The position numbers and the translations under genes are program-made. The notes below the pieces were generated by a model. That model was not told the origin of the DNA and did not search any database. It worked only from the letters and a program-made list of their open reading frames with translations. 64,000 nt of DNA from Paenibacillus sp. URB8-2 (GTDB lineage Bacteria > Bacillota > Bacilli > Paenibacillales > Paenibacillaceae): assembly GCF_013393385.1 (NCBI RefSeq), contig NZ_AP023239.1:2790001-2854000 (forward strand), in the 5' to 3' direction. Of the stretch, positions 55,277 through 64,000 are shown one piece after another. Every line of letters begins with the position of its first letter. Position 1 is the stretch's first letter.

Positions 55277-56195
55277 GAATGTTCGCTCTCCCTTCAGTCA
55301 GATAAATTTACATGCTTGAGTCTGAAATATTCATGAAAACGAATGAAAGCTCTGCGCTTTTCACTGAAAAAATCGTAACATAACTCAAAAGCCAGGGTCA
55401 AACCGGGAAGGCCGTAAAACTCCAAAAAACGGGCAATGGCAGCGGTTTCTTTTGAAAGGAAAATGAAAGTAAAAAGTTGTGGTCCGTGGGCTGAATTTTC
55501 CAAAAAGATAGCGTTATCATTCACGGGATACGAAGAGGAAGGAGACGGTTCAAAGCCATGGGGGAAGCGGAGTTCAAGCGGATAAAGGCTTCGCGGCTGC
55601 GGAGATGATCGCCGAAGCACATTACGCCGGAAGAAGCCGTTCGGAATTCTGAATATGTAAAGATTTCGCCCATTTTTAATAATTTTTTTTTGAAAAGCAT
55701 AAATTCACTCAAAAATCATGTGGAAATAACGCGAATATGTAAGGTTTATCGCAGGTTTCAGTGCGTACTTGTTCGCACATAATGGAGGTTTTATAATCAA
55801 AGAGTTTAGAAAATGAGGATAAATCGAATCCATTTTATTATGCGGATTTACCGAAAGGGTGGAATAAATGGTAAAAACAAAAAGCAGAAAGCAAGTCTAT
55901 ACTGCATTACACTTCTACGATATTTACAACAGCAAAATTCTTCTAAGCAAATCGGCGGCCTCGTACTCGTATCCGGGTTTGAAAAATCACTGCCAACCTT
56001 GCCAACGAAGGCTGAAATAACATGCCTATCATCCACCTGTGGCTGAACCAAGCCGAACGCAACGCCAACAAAATGCCAAGTGAAGCAAGGTAGCCCCCCA
56101 AAGGGTGGAGGGGGTGGGGAACAGGCTGCAACGGTGTTGTTTGCAATCTATCCCCGTTGAACTATTGTGTTCCAATAGTTGAATGGACAGGCAAA
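55277..56195. other. Gap without a recognisable gene
   Basis: About 0.9 kb in which I cannot support a known gene. On the minus strand a 108-codon frame (55294-55620) ends 17 bases before the HAD start but looks unlike any family. On the plus strand a 50-codon frame (55868-56020) begins MVKTKSRKQVYTALHF after GGGTGG. There is a poly-T run at 55683 and a G-rich tract at 56103-56119. Probably degraded sequence. Confidence 0.4.
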
Positions 56196-56630
56196 TCAGA
56201 TTGGCAATACGGTTATTGATTCGTTGTTGAATACTTCACCACTGTCACGAAAGCCGAAGCTTTCATAAAGATTTTTGGCAGGGATGTTCTCCGATTTATA
56301 AGGGATCCAGCAGTAATGTGCTGGCCCTGCCGGAAAGATGCGAATAAATTCCAAGATCTTTTTCATGGCTTCTCGACCGTAACCTCGGTTCTGGTATTGC
56401 TTGTCAATCATCAGTCGCATGATGCAATATTTATCTTCTGCGATTGACGGTTCTTCGTATCCGGTGGTTCCATAAGCCAACATAACAAACCCGACAGGCT
56501 GCTCATCCACGTAAATGATAAATGGGAATGGATGTCCCCCATTGGTTGCAAGAACATAACAAGACGCCACGCTTGACAAATTAGACGCAACAAATTGCAG
56601 TTGGTCCTCTGAAACTTCCAAATTAAACAT
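56196..56630 (-). CDS. GNAT-family acetyltransferase, N-terminally clipped
   Basis: 144 residues with NLEVSEDQLQFVASNLSSVA, MRLMIDKQYQNRGYGREAMKK (acetyl-CoA loop) and NLYESFGFRDSGE, matching spermidine-type diamine acetyltransferase relatives. In-frame codons before the ATG still read GTLENRRA, the usual continuation of the first strand, but a stop blocks anything further up. The normal N-terminal strand is therefore missing, and activity is doubtful. Confidence 0.7.
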   Translation of the reverse strand: MFNLEVSEDQLQFVASNLSSVASCYVLATNGGHPFPFIIYVDEQPVGFVMLAYGTTGYEEPSIAEDKYCIMRLMIDKQYQNRGYGREAMKKILEFIRIFPAGPAHYCWIPYKSENIPAKNLYESFGFRDSGEVFNNESITVLPI

Positions 56631-56732
56631 GGCACGTCGGTTTTCCAGAGTGCCTTTTTTAGGGATTAACTATAAATGCCTTGTCCGCTCGAATCCCCAA
56701 ACTTTATAATTATTTTGAATAAATCAGTCGTT

Positions 56733-56757
56733 GCCGCCAAACTTTGGCGGCTTTTTT
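56733..56757 (+). terminator. Rho-independent terminator
   Basis: GCCGCCAAA-C-TTTGGCGGC with six T. It precedes a short open frame and has no obvious plus-strand gene before it. Confidence 0.75.
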
Positions 56758-56784
56758 GCATCCATTTTGAAGGGAGCGATTCAA

Positions 56785-56952
56785 ATGCCAACGGCAACAG
56801 CAACACGCGAACGATTAACTTCTGCTGCGGTCACCTTAAATCGCCATTCTGTTGACTCCTTGTTGACTTCGAGCTTATTGGAATACATCATTCAAGGTCT
56901 TGCTTCCAGTGGCGTTGTAGACAACAACCGCACACTGTGCTGCCATTCATAA
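56785..56952 (+). CDS. Hypothetical small protein
   Basis: 55 residues starting MPTATATRERLTSAAVTLNR, with AAGGGAG nine bases upstream. There are two cysteines at the end (CCHS). No family recognised. It may be the remnant of a longer gene. Confidence 0.3.
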   Translation: MPTATATRERLTSAAVTLNRHSVDSLLTSSLLEYIIQGLASSGVVDNNRTLCCHS

Positions 56953-57044
56953 TAAGGCCTTTTATACGACATCGACGCAAACGTTATCCGGCATTCCATT
57001 TATGATCCTTTAACAGCATGTACCGATATATATTTGAATGGAAA

Positions 57045-57073
57045 CTGACAAAAAAGTATCCCAACATTATAAT
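57045..57073 (+). promoter_or_regulatory. Promoter of the LytTR/ABC operon
   Basis: CTGACA at 57045-57050, 17-base spacer, TATAAT at 57068-57073, followed by GGGAGG before the ATG at 57115. Confidence 0.7.
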
Positions 57074-57114
57074 TGTTATATATATCCTATAGCGGCACTG
57101 ACCGGGAGGACGGT

Positions 57115-58050
57115 ATGCAATTTCAACCAATGTATTATGATGGGGAATTATTTCTACCGAAGATTGAATTTAATATGACATCGAACCAATCGGTTGGCAT
57201 TATAACGGACTTGAAGCGAAAGCAGCTTTTAATGAATCAATTAGTGGATCATTCCCGATATTATTTATTTCAGGCTGGGCAAAGCGAGTATATGCGTTTA
57301 ACGGTAGAAGAGCTGATCACTTTTCTAATCAGAGTATCGGTGAGAGATGGGCGTGCCGCTTTGTTGATGGAGTATTTTGCTTTAAAAGAAGAACAGAAGG
57401 TAAAAATCAAGGATCTAAGCTCATCGAAAAGGATGTATGTAACATTGCTGCGTGTCTTTTTTGCGCACCAGCCTACACTTGTACTGGAGGAACCCTATTT
57501 TTACTTGGAAGAACAAGATCGTCGTCATTTTAAACGGATTCTGGATGACCTTTCGAAAGAAAAGCAGATTTTAATTTTAACTTCCAATTTAGAGGATGCC
57601 CTTATTTCCTGTGATGCGATTTATCGGTTGAACGAGTCCGGATTCCATCCACTCGATATTCGGGACTCCGAAGAGGATAAGCAGGAAGTACAGAAACAAG
57701 ATGAGGTCAATATAACCTTGCAGAAGATATCTACAAAAAGAAATGACAAAGTGATTTTATTTAATCCGCCTGAAATTGATTTTATAGAAAGTGTAGAGGG
57801 TTCGATCCTTGTTCATGTGGGCGGGGAAAATTATGACTGTGCTTTGACGCTAACCGAGCTCGAGCAGAGATTGTTGAATTTCGGGTTTTATAGGTGTCAT
57901 CGCTCCTACATCGTTAATCTGCAAAAAGTAAGAGAGATTATTACTTGGACGAAGAACAGCTACAGCTTGCGATTAAATACAGGTAAAGATGCCGTGGTTC
58001 CGTTATCCCGTTCCAAATTGCAGGAATTAAAAGCACTTCTTAACATTTAA
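57115..58050 (+). CDS. LytTR-domain regulator with N-terminal ABC-ATPase-like domain
   Basis: 311 residues from ATG 57115. The first 190 residues have an ABC-type outline (SSKRMYVTLLRVFFAHQPTLVLEEPYFYLEEQDRRHF resembles signature-to-Walker-B, in pieces) but no P-loop lysine motif, so it should not hydrolyse ATP. The C-terminal 100 residues are a LytTR DNA-binding domain (FIESVEGSILVHVGGENYDC, then GFYRCHRSYIVNLQKVREI). It heads an operon with an ABC exporter and probably regulates it, perhaps by mimicking or contacting the ATPase. Confidence 0.75.
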   Translation: MQFQPMYYDGELFLPKIEFNMTSNQSVGIITDLKRKQLLMNQLVDHSRYYLFQAGQSEYMRLTVEELITFLIRVSVRDGRAALLMEYFALKEEQKVKIKDLSSSKRMYVTLLRVFFAHQPTLVLEEPYFYLEEQDRRHFKRILDDLSKEKQILILTSNLEDALISCDAIYRLNESGFHPLDIRDSEEDKQEVQKQDEVNITLQKISTKRNDKVILFNPPEIDFIESVEGSILVHVGGENYDCALTLTELEQRLLNFGFYRCHRSYIVNLQKVREIITWTKNSYSLRLNTGKDAVVPLSRSKLQELKALLNI

Positions 58051-58154
58051 ATGGTACCATTCAGGCGCTAATAGCTACATTTCGGTGGGTTTTGATGGCT
58101 GCAAGTATGCAATCTTTATATATTTAAGCCATCAATGCTAAGGAAGTGGTGTTT

Positions 58155-59000
58155 ATGGATGTCATCCATGTAGAACGTGTTAGAAAGAGATTTGGAAATA
58201 AGGATGCGTTAACAGATGTGTCTTTTTCAATTCCGAAAGGGGAAATTTTTGGTTTCCTGGGTCCGAGTGGTTCGGGAAAAACAACATTAATAAAGATTTT
58301 AACGGCGCAATTAAATCCGACAAGCGGACAGGCAAGTGTATTTAATCAGCCAGCGGAGATGATGCAGCAGTCTTCACAGAAGATGCGTTTTGGCATTTTG
58401 ACGGATAACAGTGGTCTATATGAGAGATTATCGATTGAGGAGAATCTGGAGCTGTATCGTAAGTTATATGATCTTCCCAGATCTTCGGTCGATAAGGTGC
58501 TGCAGTTTGTAAACTTAAGCGGAGAGCGCAAAAAGAAAGTCAATCTCTTATCGAAAGGGATGCGTCAGCGTGTCCTTCTCGCCTGCGCAATTATCCATGA
58601 GCCGGAGCTATTATTCTTAGATGAACCTACTTCGGCCTTGGATCCGGTAAACTCAGTACATATTTATAAGGGCTTACGCTACTTAAATGAGAAGGGGACA
58701 ACGATCTTTTTAACTACGCATGATATGGCTGAGGCCGAATTAATATGTAATCGTGTAGCAATTCTGTACCAGGGACAAATTCAAACCATCGGCTCACCGA
58801 AGGAACTTAAACGGCAGCACCGGGAAAACGTAGTTTGTGTTGACTTAATCAATGGGGAATCTTGCGAGCTTCCGATCGGTGAGGAAACGGCTGATCAAAT
58901 CGCGGATTGGATGAAACAGGGGTTAATTGGCCGATTGGAAACGAAAGAGCCCAGTCTGGGTGATATCTTTATTAAAATGACAGGAAGTGAGTTACTATGA
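58155..59000 (+). CDS. ABC transporter ATP-binding protein
   Basis: 281 residues from ATG 58155 (AAGGAAGTG upstream). Walker A GPSGSGKTT, signature LLSKGMRQRV (with SKG replacing SGG), Walker B ELLFLDEPTSALD and switch THDMAEAE. It belongs to the drug/antibiotic exporter type with the ABC-2 permease that overlaps it by four bases. Confidence 0.88.
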   Translation: MDVIHVERVRKRFGNKDALTDVSFSIPKGEIFGFLGPSGSGKTTLIKILTAQLNPTSGQASVFNQPAEMMQQSSQKMRFGILTDNSGLYERLSIEENLELYRKLYDLPRSSVDKVLQFVNLSGERKKKVNLLSKGMRQRVLLACAIIHEPELLFLDEPTSALDPVNSVHIYKGLRYLNEKGTTIFLTTHDMAEAELICNRVAILYQGQIQTIGSPKELKRQHRENVVCVDLINGESCELPIGEETADQIADWMKQGLIGRLETKEPSLGDIFIKMTGSELL

Positions 59001-59707
59001 GTATCTCATTCAAACGTGCCCGGGCGATATTTGTGAAGGATTACAAAGAGTTTTCACGCAATTATGCGATCTCCATTATTCTAATTATTCCAATACTCTT
59101 TGCATTTCTCTTTCGGATTGCAGGTTCGTCGTTACCTGGAGCTATCGGTTTTCTTCTAAACACTTCGTTTGTGATACTAACGAGTTTAGCACAAGCATGC
59201 TTGATTGCAGAAGAAAAGGAGCGTAACACGTTAAGATCATTAATGTTGACTCCGGCCACAGCCATGGATGTTCTAATTGGTAAAAGCACTTTAGTCTTCG
59301 TAATGTCTGCGGTCGTTCTGACTATTGCTACGTTTGTATTTGGATATGAGCCAGCCAATATATGGGTGTTTGTGGCTGTAATCATTCTTTCGATTATTCT
59401 ATACACAGCAGCCGGGACGATATGTGGTTTATTCTCCAAGACATTGCTTGATGCATCATTAACTATAATTCCTGTGGCGATCGTATTCACTGGGGCACCC
59501 GGGGGAGCGTTACTAGTGAAGGATTATCCAGTCTTCAAAGTGCTGGATTACGTACCAAGCAGTCAGCTTGTGCATTTGCTAGGCATAAGCAATACAGGTT
59601 ATACGACGGGAGATGTATTAAACCCTCTCCTCATTACTTTGGCATGGACGGTTGTATTAACGATTGTGTCTGTTGTTTTGTATCAACGACGGTTAAAGGA
59701 TGAGTAG
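58997..59707 (+). CDS. ABC-2 type transporter permease
   Basis: 236 residues with six hydrophobic segments and the ABC-2 loop EEKERNTLRSLMLTPA, as in the family contacting the ATPase. Partner of the ATPase upstream. Substrate unknown; candidates are lipids, peptides or drugs. Confidence 0.85.
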   Translation: MSISFKRARAIFVKDYKEFSRNYAISIILIIPILFAFLFRIAGSSLPGAIGFLLNTSFVILTSLAQACLIAEEKERNTLRSLMLTPATAMDVLIGKSTLVFVMSAVVLTIATFVFGYEPANIWVFVAVIILSIILYTAAGTICGLFSKTLLDASLTIIPVAIVFTGAPGGALLVKDYPVFKVLDYVPSSQLVHLLGISNTGYTTGDVLNPLLITLAWTVVLTIVSVVLYQRRLKDE

Positions 59708-59828
59708 GGGGAAATCACAAGAGAACGGCCCACCTGCTTATGGAATCGTCGATAAGCTTTCCGACGCCGAGAAGCTCCAGCCCTATAGAATCGCGTATTT
59801 CTACCGAGGAGGAATCAAATTCCTATGA
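59700..59828 (+). CDS. Possible 42-residue ORF linking permease and SecA2
   Basis: ATG at 59700 lies in the permease stop region and the stop TGA overlaps the secA start (ATGA at 59825). It encodes MSRGKSQENGPPAYGIVDKL and continues to YFYRGGIKFL. No family is recognised. The exact overlaps at both ends suggest translational coupling or a relic of a lost gene. Confidence 0.3.
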   Translation: MSRGKSQENGPPAYGIVDKLSDAEKLQPYRIAYFYRGGIKFL

Positions 59829-62101
59829 ATATAGCCGTCAAGTTGATGCATAAATTTAAAGACCGCGATAATCAGAATAAGCTGAAAGTCTATCAGGACA
59901 AAGCGGAGTTCATCAGGAAACGGAATTTGGAAGCATGGGACGATGGGCAGCTTCAAGCGGAATCCCTCCGGCTGCAAAAAGAAGCAAAATCGGGCACGCC
60001 TTTGGATGAGCTGCTTGTTGATGCTTATGCATTAGTCTGCGAGACAGTGAAGAGAAAGCTCGGACTACATCCTTACAATGTCCAGATCATGGCTGCCATC
60101 GCTCTGCACGAGAGATATTTAATTGAGCAGCATACCGGTGAAGGAAAAACGCTCTCTGCGGTTATGCCTGCTTATCTAAATGCGCTGACCGGCAAAGGCG
60201 TTCATGTGCTGACTTTTAACGATTATTTGGCAAACCGGGATGCGAAGTGGATGGGCCCGGTCTATCGGTTCCTCGGGTTAACGGTAAACTCGGTTCAAGC
60301 GGGCATGAGCCTGCTTCAGAAACGGGAAGCTTACGCCAGTGATATAACTTATGTTACAGCCAAAGAAGCGGGATTTGATTATTTGCGCGACACAATCGCA
60401 TTAAATGAAGCCGATACTGTGCATCGTCCTTTCCACTACGTCATCGTCGACGAAGCGGATTCACTGCTTCTCGACGAAGCGCGGGTGCCGCTAGTCATCA
60501 GCGGCGAGTCGGGTTCCTCCAAGAGCGACGGCATTTGTTTCGCAGAAGTGGCTCGGCAGCTCAATCAAGCAGAGCATTACGACTTCGACCAGTTCCAGCG
60601 GAACGTTTACTTAAATGAAGCAGGCGCTGCGGAAGCGGAGTCGCTGCTGGGATGCGGCAATTTGTACGATAGCCATAATAGTCATTTGCTAACGTCATTA
60701 AACTGCGCACTGCATGTGGAAACGTTATTTAAAAAAGACGTCGATTACATCGTCCGGGACGGTAAAATCGAGTTGATCGAAGAATATACCGGCCGCGTGG
60801 CGGAGAACAGGTATTTGCCGGACGGGCTGCAAGCCGCGCTTGCGGCCAAAGAAGGGCTGCAGTGGACAGCCGGCGGGAAAATTCTCGGGACGATTACCCT
60901 TCAACACTTCATTAGCCTGTATCCGAGGATTTGCGGAATGACGGCTACCGCGCATGCTTCCGCAATGGATTTCGAAGATATTTATAGGCTGCAGGTCGTG
61001 CAAATCCCGCCGAACCGGCCAAACATACGGATCGACCATCCGCACCGGATTTATACCCATAAAGAAGCTAAATTTAAGGCGCTTGTACAAGAAATCTTGT
61101 CCGTTCATAGGGCGGGACGGCCCATTCTGATTGGTACGTCAAGCGTCGAGGAGTCTGACAAGCTGGCGGAGGCGCTGGCGGTTGCCGGCGTACCTTGCCA
61201 TGTTCTGAATGCGAAGAACGACGCAGAAGAAGCCGGAATCGTGGCCAAAGCGGGAGAAATCGGCGCCGTGACGGTGTCTACGAATATGGCGGGACGCGGC
61301 GTCGACATCCGGCTCGGCGGCGGCGACCCCGCGCAAGCAGAGGTAGTCGCCAAGCTGGGCGGGTTGTACGTGATTGGCACCCATGTGAACGAAAGCGTGC
61401 GGATCGACGACCAGCTGCGCGGGCGTTCCGGCCGCCAAGGCGACCCGGGAGCTTCCGTTTTTTATGTAAGCTTGGAGGACGAGTTGCTGCTTCGCTTCGG
61501 CATCCATAAAGCGGTTCGCGCTCCCAGGCAGGATGAGGCGCTCGAAGAGCCGGTGCTCAGCAGCAAAATCACGCGTATTCAACGTATTGTTATGGGCCAA
61601 AACTTCGATATCCACCAGGAACTGAACTGTTATTCGGATATGATGGAGGATCAGAGGCGAATTCTATACGAGGAGCGGCTCGGAATATTGAAAGGGGAGC
61701 AGCCGATGAGCCTTTCGGAGCAGCGGGTACGGCTTTTTTATATCGACGAGTTCTGGGCTGACCATCTGGCATACGTTTCTTACCTTCGCGAAAGCATCCA
61801 CTTGGAGAGCCTTGCCCGCCGCAATCCGATCGACGAATTTCATGCGCAAATCACCCAAGCCTACGAGCAAATTCCGGCTAAAATCAATAGGGAGTCGGCG
61901 AATATGCTTGTAAGGCTCGGAGGTTCGAATGATCCGGCGGAGTGGGAAAAGCTCGGTCTGAAGAGTCCTGCTTCCACCCGGACTTATATTATCAATGATC
62001 AATACATCCAGAACAAGCGCAGCTCATGGACCGGAACGACTGAATTTGCTTATTGGCTTCGCACGATTGCGAGGCCAATATTCAGGCTGTCAAAATATTG
62101 A
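59825..62101 (+). CDS. secA2: SecA2-like protein translocase ATPase
   Basis: 758 residues, shorter than canonical SecA (about 835). Walker A GEGKT near residue 104, DEAD-like VDEADSLLLDEA near 207, preprotein cross-linking domain and NMAGRGVDIRLGGGD, GGLYVIGTHVNES and QLRGRSGRQGD in the second motor domain. The C-terminal zinc motif (CxCxSG) is absent. No SecY2 or accessory glycosylation genes are adjacent. It is probably an accessory export ATPase for a restricted client set, near an ABC exporter. The true housekeeping secA is expected elsewhere. Confidence 0.82.
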   Translation: MNIAVKLMHKFKDRDNQNKLKVYQDKAEFIRKRNLEAWDDGQLQAESLRLQKEAKSGTPLDELLVDAYALVCETVKRKLGLHPYNVQIMAAIALHERYLIEQHTGEGKTLSAVMPAYLNALTGKGVHVLTFNDYLANRDAKWMGPVYRFLGLTVNSVQAGMSLLQKREAYASDITYVTAKEAGFDYLRDTIALNEADTVHRPFHYVIVDEADSLLLDEARVPLVISGESGSSKSDGICFAEVARQLNQAEHYDFDQFQRNVYLNEAGAAEAESLLGCGNLYDSHNSHLLTSLNCALHVETLFKKDVDYIVRDGKIELIEEYTGRVAENRYLPDGLQAALAAKEGLQWTAGGKILGTITLQHFISLYPRICGMTATAHASAMDFEDIYRLQVVQIPPNRPNIRIDHPHRIYTHKEAKFKALVQEILSVHRAGRPILIGTSSVEESDKLAEALAVAGVPCHVLNAKNDAEEAGIVAKAGEIGAVTVSTNMAGRGVDIRLGGGDPAQAEVVAKLGGLYVIGTHVNESVRIDDQLRGRSGRQGDPGASVFYVSLEDELLLRFGIHKAVRAPRQDEALEEPVLSSKITRIQRIVMGQNFDIHQELNCYSDMMEDQRRILYEERLGILKGEQPMSLSEQRVRLFYIDEFWADHLAYVSYLRESIHLESLARRNPIDEFHAQITQAYEQIPAKINRESANMLVRLGGSNDPAEWEKLGLKSPASTRTYIINDQYIQNKRSSWTGTTEFAYWLRTIARPIFRLSKY

Positions 62102-62376
62102 TGCAGCGTAGCTCTTTCAAGGATAATCGCGTTGTCGCCCATTTGAATAATATCAATTGAATACTCTTCAATGACAAGTATTCCAGAATAGATAGTTCAT
62201 TATCTGGTTTGACCTCTCGAATTCGACATAGTTAGTGAGAAGCAGCACTTGTATTTTATTCTAAAAACTTAATGGTTTCCCTCTTTTTAAGAACCTTGTT
62301 CGCTACACTGCGTTGACTTTATGTTGACAGCCATCTTCTTAGTCTGAGTTTGTTAATTTCAATATTCGTTCTCCCA

Positions 62377-62751
62377 TATGACCTGGAAGGCATGAATACA
62401 GCGAAAGAATTTGACTTTATGCTGGATACGCTTGGAGGTTCATCTTATGGAGACACCCTGAAATTCATGAAAAAAATGCCATAGTGGCCACCATTATTAG
62501 CGAGCGGGATGCCGTGTGCCCCCCGTTATATAGATGCAATGGAGGAAGAGCGTCAGTTGAAAGTAGTGTTTGTCTTTACCCGTCCGGATGGAAGGAATAT
62601 GAATCATATTCGCGAGCTTGTGGAAGCAAAAAAGATAAAGCCAGTTGTAACCGCGGTTTTTCCGCTAACCGTTGAGGGAGCGCAAGAAGCCCAACTCTTA
62701 AGTCAGATAGGCCGGACACGGGGAAAGATCGTGTTAAGCCATGGCAACTGA
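62377..62751 (+). pseudogene. Zinc-type alcohol dehydrogenase/quinone oxidoreductase remnant
   Basis: Two in-phase pieces of an MDR enzyme: YDLEGMNTAKEFDFMLDTLGG ending at a TAG at 62482, then from about 62485 MEEERQLKVVFVFTRPDGRN to GRTRGKIVLSHGN. The N-terminal substrate domain and the start of the cofactor domain are missing. No start signal is present. Inactive. Confidence 0.75.
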
Positions 62752-62800
62752 TTATCCGTATGCGATTCGGCCATATTTTAAAAATCGGCAGAAATACGAG

Positions 62801-62831
62801 AAAGCCGCGTTCCCGCCGGGGATGCGGCTTT
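62801..62831 (-). terminator. Terminator of the Crp/Fnr gene
   Basis: AAAGCCGC with GCGGCTTT around a GC-rich loop, 32 bases past the regulator stop. Confidence 0.65.
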
Positions 62832-62862
62832 CCGCGCGTTGTGCCGCGATATCGTTACAACT

Positions 62863-63540
62863 CTAATCCAATATCTCTTCAACCGCCCGGCGGTCCACAA
62901 GCGTAATCCGGTTCCCGGAGAATGAAATGATTCCCTGATCCCGCATGCTGCCGATCTCCCGCGACAGCGAGGGCCGGGTAACATTCAAATGCTCGGCCCA
63001 GACCCGTTTGCTGTAAGGAAGCGTGACTGTGTCGGTTTGCTGCTTGTCCGCCATCTTTAGCAGCTCGAAGGCAATCTGCCGCCGCAGCGAACCAAGCGAA
63101 AGAATTTCAATCTTTCGGTTGAGCATGATCAGCCTGTCCGACATATTTTCCATGTAGCTTAGCAGGATGTCCGGATCGGAAGCGAACAGCTTCAGCATTT
63201 CCCGCTTGCCGATATACAGCACCTTGGAGGGGATGGATGCCAGAATGGTGGCGGGATACAACGGCTCCCGGCTGAACAGAACGGCCTCCCCGAAAGGCTG
63301 GCCTTCGTCGATGCGGGCAATCGTCATATTTTTTCCATTGGGATAAATTTTTTGGACTTCCACCTGGCCCTGAAGGACAATGCCAAGCTGCTCCGCGCTC
63401 TCTCCCTGGGCCGCGATCAGTTCATTCTTGCCATAGTCCTTTACCCGGTAGAGCAGATTTTCCAGCAAGCGGGAGATATCTTCCTGATTTTTGTCCTTGA
63501 AGCAAAAGACGTTTTGAAGAATCTGGGCAGTGTTCCCCAT
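62863..63540 (-). CDS. Crp/Fnr-family transcriptional regulator
   Basis: 225 residues: cyclic-nucleotide-type beta barrel (about 30-120, GQPFGEAVLF), dimer helix and winged helix (RVWAEHLNVTRPSLSREIGSM near 177-197). Cysteines are few (Cys13 only), so a [4Fe-4S] oxygen sensor of the Fnr kind is unlikely from this sequence. It is divergent from a ferredoxin-like gene, a pairing seen near hybrid cluster protein or NO-response genes. It might bind TGTGA-N6-TCACA sites such as that at 26088. Confidence 0.85.
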   Translation of the reverse strand: MGNTAQILQNVFCFKDKNQEDISRLLENLLYRVKDYGKNELIAAQGESAEQLGIVLQGQVEVQKIYPNGKNMTIARIDEGQPFGEAVLFSREPLYPATILASIPSKVLYIGKREMLKLFASDPDILLSYMENMSDRLIMLNRKIEILSLGSLRRQIAFELLKMADKQQTDTVTLPYSKRVWAEHLNVTRPSLSREIGSMRDQGIISFSGNRITLVDRRAVEEILD

Positions 63541-63649
63541 ACTTGATCCTCCTTCCCGGAAGCAAACCGTAACATCCGGTACCGATTGTTTGCAGCCAGT
63601 CTACTATACTCACAGTAACCTGTAAAGTGAACGCGAGGAGCTGAAAAGA

Positions 63650-64000
63650 ATGAAAAGGAAGATTATTGTCATTCATGAGGAACTGTGCAACGGCTGCGGA
63701 TTATGTGTGGATACTTGCCATGAAGGGGCGATTGAGCTGGTGGACGGCAGAGCCAGGCTGGTGAGTGACATCTACTGCGACGGTCTGGGGGACTGTCTGA
63801 CTGGCTGTCCGACCGGCGCGATTGAGATGATTCAGCGCGAGGCCGCTCCATACGACGATGAGGCGGTCCAGCTGCGTATGGCCGAGCGGAAACAGGCGCT
63901 TGAACCCGCCGGATCGGTACTCAACGCCGCCGGATTGACCGGTGGGGGCGCGGCCACGCAAGAGGACCATGGCCATGGACCGCTGCATGGTCGCGGGGCG
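63650..64000 (+). CDS. 4Fe-4S ferredoxin-like protein, 3' end outside the window
   Basis: 117 codons are visible from ATG 63650, with GAGGAG nine bases upstream. Cluster 1 is [11 protein letters not shown] (about 14-24) followed by a second set ([11 protein letters not shown], about 45-55), an unusual spacing in which the first interval is longer than CxxC. Then comes an acidic, Ala/Gly/His-rich linker. In anaerobic Firmicutes such a protein precedes hybrid cluster protein genes. Transcribed away from the Crp/Fnr gene. Confidence 0.75.
   Translation, partial: MKRKIIVIHEELCNGCGLCVDTCHEGAIELVDGRARLVSDIYCDGLGDCLTGCPTGAIEMIQREAAPYDDEAVQLRMAERKQALEPAGSVLNAAGLTGGGAATQEDHGHGPLHGRGA

Noticed and set aside
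56103..56119. G-quadruplex-forming tract
   Set aside because: Only three separated G-runs of three or more are present, so a standard four-run quadruplex is not supported.
1..64000. CRISPR arrays, tRNA or rRNA genes
   Set aside because: No regularly spaced repeats, cloverleaf sequences or rRNA segments were recognised.

Overview
The window looks like chromosome from a Gram-positive, facultatively anaerobic, spore-former-type Bacillales, most like Paenibacillaceae (inference from gene content and style, not a database match). Signs are strong GGAGG-type ribosome binding sites, TTG/GTG starts, TTGACA/TATAAT promoters, lipoprotein-type binding proteins, a 21-bp Fur palindrome, a TGTGA-N6-TCACA Fnr-type site and no outer-membrane genes. 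Base composition is moderate. More AT-rich, probably acquired patches lie at 1-3.9 kb, 8.1-8.7 kb and 57-59.7 kb.

Layout. 0-3.9 kb: remnant of an accessory island, with a large protein of unknown function, a HEPN-like protein and an IS630-family insertion. 4-9.2 kb: decayed and mixed genes (5'-truncated chemotaxis receptor, joined fragments of a TetR regulator and a glycosyltransferase, a cytoplasmic binding-protein-like protein, two GNAT acetyltransferases). 9.4-12.5 kb: Fur-controlled iron-siderophore uptake operon without its ATPase. 12.6-17.3 kb: chemotaxis receptor, XRE-cupin regulator, DoxX, LigB-type dioxygenase, YrdB.

17.8-25.9 kb: a tightly packed operon for methionine-type ABC uptake (metQ-metN-metP), an acyl-CoA ligase, an aminotransferase of the methionine/aromatic type and a four-subunit 2-oxoacid:ferredoxin oxidoreductase. 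It should import an amino acid, deaminate it, oxidatively decarboxylate it to an acyl-CoA and yield reduced ferredoxin.

26.0-40.4 kb is the most remarkable part. Behind a perfect promoter and a leader with two tandem hairpin-terminator modules and an Fnr-type palindrome lie cysK, a NifK-like gene, a NifD-like gene, an SsuB-like ATPase, a NifH-like gene and a second cysK. Then come a permease, a binding lipoprotein and a second permease of the sulfonate/NMT1 type, a BadF-HgdB fusion, a second BadF-type ATPase and a second HgdB-like protein. Two different ATP-driven low-potential reductases (nitrogenase-like and double-cubane/2-hydroxyacyl-CoA-dehydratase-like) therefore sit with an organosulfur-type importer and two cysteine synthases. 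I infer a reductive organosulfur (C-S cleaving) assimilation system, possibly fed by reduced ferredoxin from the preceding operon. The NifD-like protein keeps the P-cluster cysteines and the cofactor cysteine but lacks the cofactor histidine, so it is not an N2-fixing nitrogenase.

40.5-43.2 kb: divergent MFS/LysR pair and a deleted SDR gene. 43.4-50.7 kb: three consecutive dynamin-like GTPases, the first fused to repeated extracytoplasmic domains, plus a histidine-rich small protein. 51-56.6 kb: acyltransferase, methyltransferase, mtlD, HAD phosphatase, degraded sequence and a clipped GNAT gene. 57-62.1 kb: LytTR regulator with an ABC-like domain, ABC exporter and a lone SecA2-like ATPase. 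62.4-64 kb: oxidoreductase pseudogene, Crp/Fnr regulator and a ferredoxin running off the window. No rRNA, tRNA or CRISPR array was seen.
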